Assembly: GCF_019656655.1 (NCBI RefSeq)
Contig: NZ_BPMV01000002.1
Location: 992,001 to 1,056,000 of the forward strand
DNA length: 64,000 nucleotides
Direction: 5' to 3'
Source of the DNA: Tsukamurella sp. TY48
GTDB lineage: Bacteria > Actinomycetota > Actinomycetes > Mycobacteriales > Mycobacteriaceae
Positions 61,434 through 64,000 of the stretch are shown here, in pieces (the first letter of the stretch is position 1; each line of letters opens with the position of its first letter). Position numbers and translations under genes: made by a program. The notes under the pieces are model-generated. The model worked only from the letters and a program-made list of their open reading frames with translations, had not been told where the DNA came from and made no database searches.

Positions 61434-61961
61434 GTGGATGATAGTACTCAGCCCACCGACTCTCACAGCCCCTGGGAAGTCTGGTTCAGTGACGCATTCC
61501 AGGTGACCACCGAGGGCGTGCGCAGTTTCGGCCGCGCCACGGGCTGCTGGCACACGCCGTCACCGTCGCTCGGGATACCGCCGGACGACACCCCGGTGCC
61601 CTCGACGCTGCTCGCCGCGCCGACCCTGCACGCGGTGGCCGCCGTCGTGTCCCAGGCGATCAGCAGCCCCAACATGTCGCGCATCCTGCATGCCGGACAG
61701 TCGTACACCTACATCGAGCACCCGCGGATCGGCGAGCGGATCGATATCGGCGCGCGCCTGGTGGAGCACACCCAGCGGGGCGGAGCGGACTTCTTCGTGG
61801 TCGAGACCGGGGCGTTCGTCGACGGTGCCCTCCGGGTCCTCGGCACCAGCCGGATCGTGTACGCCGGCGAGGCCGACGATGTGCTCGCCCTCAGCGATGC
61901 CGTCGTCGACGAGGTGATGCTCGCCGGCACCGGGCCCAGCGCCCAGCGGGCCCATTCCTGA
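61434..61961 (+). CDS. MaoC/FAS1-like dehydratase N-terminal domain (hotdog) protein
   Basis: 175 residues, GTG start at 61434. The central part LHAGQSYTYIEHPRIGERIDIGARLVEHTQRGGADFFVVETGAFVDGALRVLGTSRIVY matches the substrate-binding hotdog half of actinobacterial (R)-enoyl-CoA hydratases (HadA/HadC-like, MaoC N-terminal). No catalytic hydratase half is adjacent, so it is an orphan. It could bind acyl-CoA or partner a hydratase elsewhere. The gene stands alone on the plus strand before a convergent tRNA. Confidence 0.7.
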   Translation: MDDSTQPTDSHSPWEVWFSDAFQVTTEGVRSFGRATGCWHTPSPSLGIPPDDTPVPSTLLAAPTLHAVAAVVSQAISSPNMSRILHAGQSYTYIEHPRIGERIDIGARLVEHTQRGGADFFVVETGAFVDGALRVLGTSRIVYAGEADDVLALSDAVVDEVMLAGTGPSAQRAHS

Positions 61962-61994
61962 CGCGGGACCTCAGGTGCGCTGGTCTTTCTCGAG

Positions 61995-62068
61995 CGCCCC
62001 CGGCAGGAATCGAACCTGCGACCTAGGGATTAGAAGGCCCTTGCTCTATCCAACTGAGCTACGGAGGC
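61995..62068 (-). tRNA. tRNA-Arg (anticodon TCT)
   Basis: 74-base cloverleaf on the minus strand. The acceptor pairs GCCTCCG with CGGGGGC, the D arm is GCTC...GAGC, the anticodon loop is CTTCTAA, and the T arm GCAGG-TTCGATT-CCTGC is perfect. CCA is not encoded. The pair at the base of the anticodon loop (C31-U39) is a mismatch. Confidence 0.95.
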
Positions 62069-62120
62069 TTGGCGTAGCGATATTAGCGGAGGCACCGGAC
62101 GCGCCCCGACTCCGTCATTT

Positions 62121-62138
62121 CGACAACACTAGTTGTCG
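62121..62138. promoter_or_regulatory. Operator-like inverted repeat and leaderless promoter before the MpaB-family gene
   Basis: CGACAAC (62121-62127) and GTTGTCG (62132-62138) are perfect arms around ACTA. TAGCCT at 62146-62151 is a -10 six bases before the GTG start at 62158. The repeat would cover the -35 and spacer. It shares the CAAC...TAGTTG core with the palindrome before the PadR gene. Confidence 0.55.
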
Positions 62139-62157
62139 GCGTTGCTAGCCTGGTGCC

Positions 62158-63414
62158 GTGACGCCCACCGCCTTCCGTTGGGAGACCGCCCGCACGCGCG
62201 GCGGCCATCGTCGTGTCCGGGACGCGGTGCTCCGCATGACCGGCGTCGACCTCTTCCCCGCCGACGGTGTCGGAGAGGAGTTCGCACGATTGCGCACCGT
62301 CGGCGACCCCGAGGCCGAACGATTCGTCGACGCGACCACCTACGGCGATCTCGGACCGGAGGGCACTCGCGCCCTCGTGGATCTCGCGCTGGCCGAGGGC
62401 ATCGATGCCGCGCTGCCCACGGTGGATCTCGATCCCGGGACCGAGCGCGCCGCGCGCGAGCTGTTCGAGCAGTTCGAGACGGTTCCCGACTGGGTGGATC
62501 CCGCACTGATCGAGCAGGGCGCCGCCGTGTGGCGACGGTGGGGCTACGACCTGGGAGCCGTCGGCAATGCGGGCACGCTGGACACATACACCGAGGGCTC
62601 GCTCGCGGTGCCGCTCTCACTGTCCGGCGGTTACGCGGGGGCCTCGGCCCTGCACCGCTTCCTGGAGACGAGCCGCTGGTGGATCGAGGTGAGCCGGCCC
62701 GGCGCGCTGGTCACCCCGGGTTCGCTCGGCCGCAGCCTGTCGATGCGGGTGCGGATCATGCACGTCTCGGTTCGCCGCGGCGTCCAGCGCCATCCGGAGT
62801 GGGACGCGCAGCGGTGGGGCCTGCCGATCAGCCAGGCCGAAATGCTGCTCACGCTGCTCGGCGGCAGCGTCGGACCGGCGAGCGGGCTGTACGCGCTCGG
62901 ATACCTCACCTCCCCTGCCGAGATCCGCGCGGCGCTGCACTTCAACCGCTACCTCGGCCACCTGCTCGGCGCTCGGGCGGATGCCATCTTCCCGTCGACG
63001 GTGGCCGACGGGCTGCGCCTGCTGTACATGTTCGACGCCTCTCGTTCACACGATTCCGGTTCGGCTGGAACGGAACTCGTCGAATCGTTCGTCCCGGCTT
63101 TCGCTCCGCAGCCGGGCCAGGCACGGCGCGATCGCGCGCGCTCCCGCTGGCACGCGACGGTCCAGGCCGGCCACACCCGGCTGTTCATGCTGCCGTGGAA
63201 CCGCCGATTGTTCCGCCTTCCTCCGTCACTGCCGGGCGTGGCCTACCTGGCGGCACGATTCCCGTTCATCGCGGGGATCGAGGCGGCGCGACATCTGAGT
63301 CCGGCCGTGGACCGCGCGTGGCAACGTCGCTCGGTGGCGGCATGGGAGCGCTGGCACGCCTGGGCGCTGGGGAACGAGGAGACGGCGTTCCAGGCCGGCA
63401 CACTCCGCCGTTGA
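62158..63414 (+). CDS. Oxygenase MpaB-family / DUF2236 protein
   Basis: 418 residues of the helical DUF2236 family, which includes rubber-cleaving Lcp and fungal MpaB, haem-dependent oxygenases. Family segments are GNAGTLDTYTEGSLAVPLSLSGGYAGASALHRFLETSRWW, RVRIMHVSVRRG with the likely haem-binding His, and WDAQRWGLPISQAEMLLTLLGGS. The GTG start at 62158 is supported by the -10 just upstream. There is no signal peptide, so it is not secreted like Lcp. The substrate is unknown. The PadR regulator gene follows after 62 bases. Confidence 0.85.
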   Translation: MTPTAFRWETARTRGGHRRVRDAVLRMTGVDLFPADGVGEEFARLRTVGDPEAERFVDATTYGDLGPEGTRALVDLALAEGIDAALPTVDLDPGTERAARELFEQFETVPDWVDPALIEQGAAVWRRWGYDLGAVGNAGTLDTYTEGSLAVPLSLSGGYAGASALHRFLETSRWWIEVSRPGALVTPGSLGRSLSMRVRIMHVSVRRGVQRHPEWDAQRWGLPISQAEMLLTLLGGSVGPASGLYALGYLTSPAEIRAALHFNRYLGHLLGARADAIFPSTVADGLRLLYMFDASRSHDSGSAGTELVESFVPAFAPQPGQARRDRARSRWHATVQAGHTRLFMLPWNRRLFRLPPSLPGVAYLAARFPFIAGIEAARHLSPAVDRAWQRRSVAAWERWHAWALGNEETAFQAGTLRR

Positions 63415-63431
63415 TACGCATTCACGCGCAC

Positions 63432-63469
63432 TGCAACTAGTTGCATAGCGCGTCGCTGCGGCGTAGCGT
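63432..63469 (+). promoter_or_regulatory. Palindromic operator and leaderless promoter of the PadR gene
   Basis: TGCAACTAGTTGCA (63432-63445) is a perfect 14-base palindrome. It overlaps the -35 TTGCAT (63441-63446), which stands 17 bases before the -10 TAGCGT (63464-63469). The GTG start is seven bases further. The layout is that of an autoregulated repressor gene. Confidence 0.7.
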
Positions 63470-63476
63470 CGGCGGC

Positions 63477-64000
63477 GTGGCCCTCGAACATGCGCTGCTC
63501 GTGTCCCTGAGCGAGCGATCCGGCACCGGGTATCAGCTCACCCGGCGCTTCGATCGGTCCATCGGGCACTGGTGGCGGGCCTCGCACCAGCAGATCTACA
63601 AGACGCTGGGGCGGATGACCGAGAGCGGGCTGGTCACCTTCGTCGAACAGGCGCAGGACGGTAAGCCCGATAAGAAGGTGTACTCCATCACCGAGGCGGG
63701 CCGTGCCGCCCTCTCGGAGTGGATCCGCACACCGGGCAAGGACGTCACCGATCGCCGCGAACTCGCCACCAAGATCCGGGGAGCCGCACCGTCGGACCTC
63801 CCCGACCTGACCGCCGAGATCCGGCGGATCCGCGATCTGCACGCCGACCGGGCCGCCCTGTTCCGCACCTTCGAGAGCGACGACTACCCCGACCCCGGCA
63901 CCCTTTCCGGCACGGCGCTCCAGCAGTACCTGGTGCTGCGCGGCGGCGTGCTCTCCGAGCAGGGCACCGTCGAATGGCTCGACGAGGTCCTGGCAGCCCT
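63477..64000 (+). CDS. PadR-family transcriptional regulator, 3' end outside window
   Basis: Starts at GTG 63477 and stays open to the window edge (174 residues seen). The PadR winged helix is complete: ALLVSLSERSGTGYQLTRRFD, HQQIYKTLGRMTESGLVTFVEQ, KKVYSITEAGRAALSEWI. The C-terminal helical dimerisation part (DLPDLTAEIRRIRDLHADRAALF) follows. It probably represses its own gene, and perhaps the MpaB-family gene before it, through related palindromes. Effector unknown. Confidence 0.92.
   Translation, partial: MALEHALLVSLSERSGTGYQLTRRFDRSIGHWWRASHQQIYKTLGRMTESGLVTFVEQAQDGKPDKKVYSITEAGRAALSEWIRTPGKDVTDRRELATKIRGAAPSDLPDLTAEIRRIRDLHADRAALFRTFESDDYPDPGTLSGTALQQYLVLRGGVLSEQGTVEWLDEVLAA

Noticed and set aside
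1-64000. CRISPR arrays, insertion sequences, prophage, integrative element ends
   Set aside because: No regularly spaced repeats, transposase or integrase-like proteins, or terminal inverted repeats were seen. The single tRNA has no integrase or att duplication next to it.

Overview
The window is high-GC actinobacterial chromosome. Gene style and content (carboxylic acid reductase, Mycobacterium-like nitrate cluster order, Corynebacterium-like inositol operon order, leaderless starts) point to the mycolic-acid group, Corynebacteriales/Mycobacteriales. Tsukamurella is my best guess, from recall and not from a search. I see no transposases, phage genes, CRISPR array or rRNA. Coding density is very high and no gap without a gene exceeds about 300 bases. 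The longest gaps (1171-1452, 30027-30311, 59254-59541) are divergent promoter regions.

Layout. (1) 1-1170: 3' truncated ettA. (2) 1453-11770: nitrate assimilation. It has a single-chain nitrate reductase fused to a diflavin reductase, NirB, NirD, a sirohydrochlorin-chelatase-like protein, a HemD-like protein with a DNA-binding tail, and a NarK transporter. (3) 11926-17140: a Na+/H+ antiporter, a second SSB and a carboxylic acid reductase. (4) 17306-20808: a sulfur-scavenging operon (SsuD-like, SfnG-like, SfnB-like). (5) 20817-31052: a complete myo-inositol operon iolC-(Cgl0159-like)-iolA-B-D-E-G-H with divergent GntR regulator iolR. (6) 31056-46247: a carbohydrate/cyclitol island. It contains a LacI regulator divergent from a dioxygenase-SDR-TIM barrel-Gfo/Idh operon, an MFS exporter, a sugar ABC transporter with its own IolG-like dehydrogenase, and a second LacI regulator with a dehydrogenase/TIM-barrel pair and another dehydrogenase. 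(7) 46417-48233: inositol/sugar MFS symporter and a universal stress protein. (8) 48253-52359: an exported alpha/beta-hydrolase fused to an ABC ATPase, its ABC-2 permease and a MerR regulator. (9) 52350-55496: S9 peptidase and secreted lipase. (10) 55550-59253: citrate-type two-component system and CitMHS transporter. (11) 59542-63999: secreted carbohydrate-binding protein, MaoC-like hotdog protein, tRNA-Arg, MpaB/DUF2236 oxygenase and a PadR regulator cut by the window edge.

How it works together. Nitrate enters through NarK, is reduced by the fused reductase to nitrite and by NirBD to ammonium. The CbiX- and HemD-like genes plausibly supply or sense the siroheme branch. Inositol and related sugars enter through the ABC and MFS importers, are oxidised by one of five Gfo/Idh/MocA dehydrogenases, and pass through IolE/D/B/C/(aldolase)/A to acetyl-CoA and DHAP. 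A short motif, TGTCCTGTCA and relatives, recurs at iolC/iolR, the ABC operon, the second LacI locus and the MFS gene and may tie these into one regulon. The most novel-looking units are the dioxygenase-led operon (32222-36165) and the hydrolase-ABC fusion system (48253-52359).
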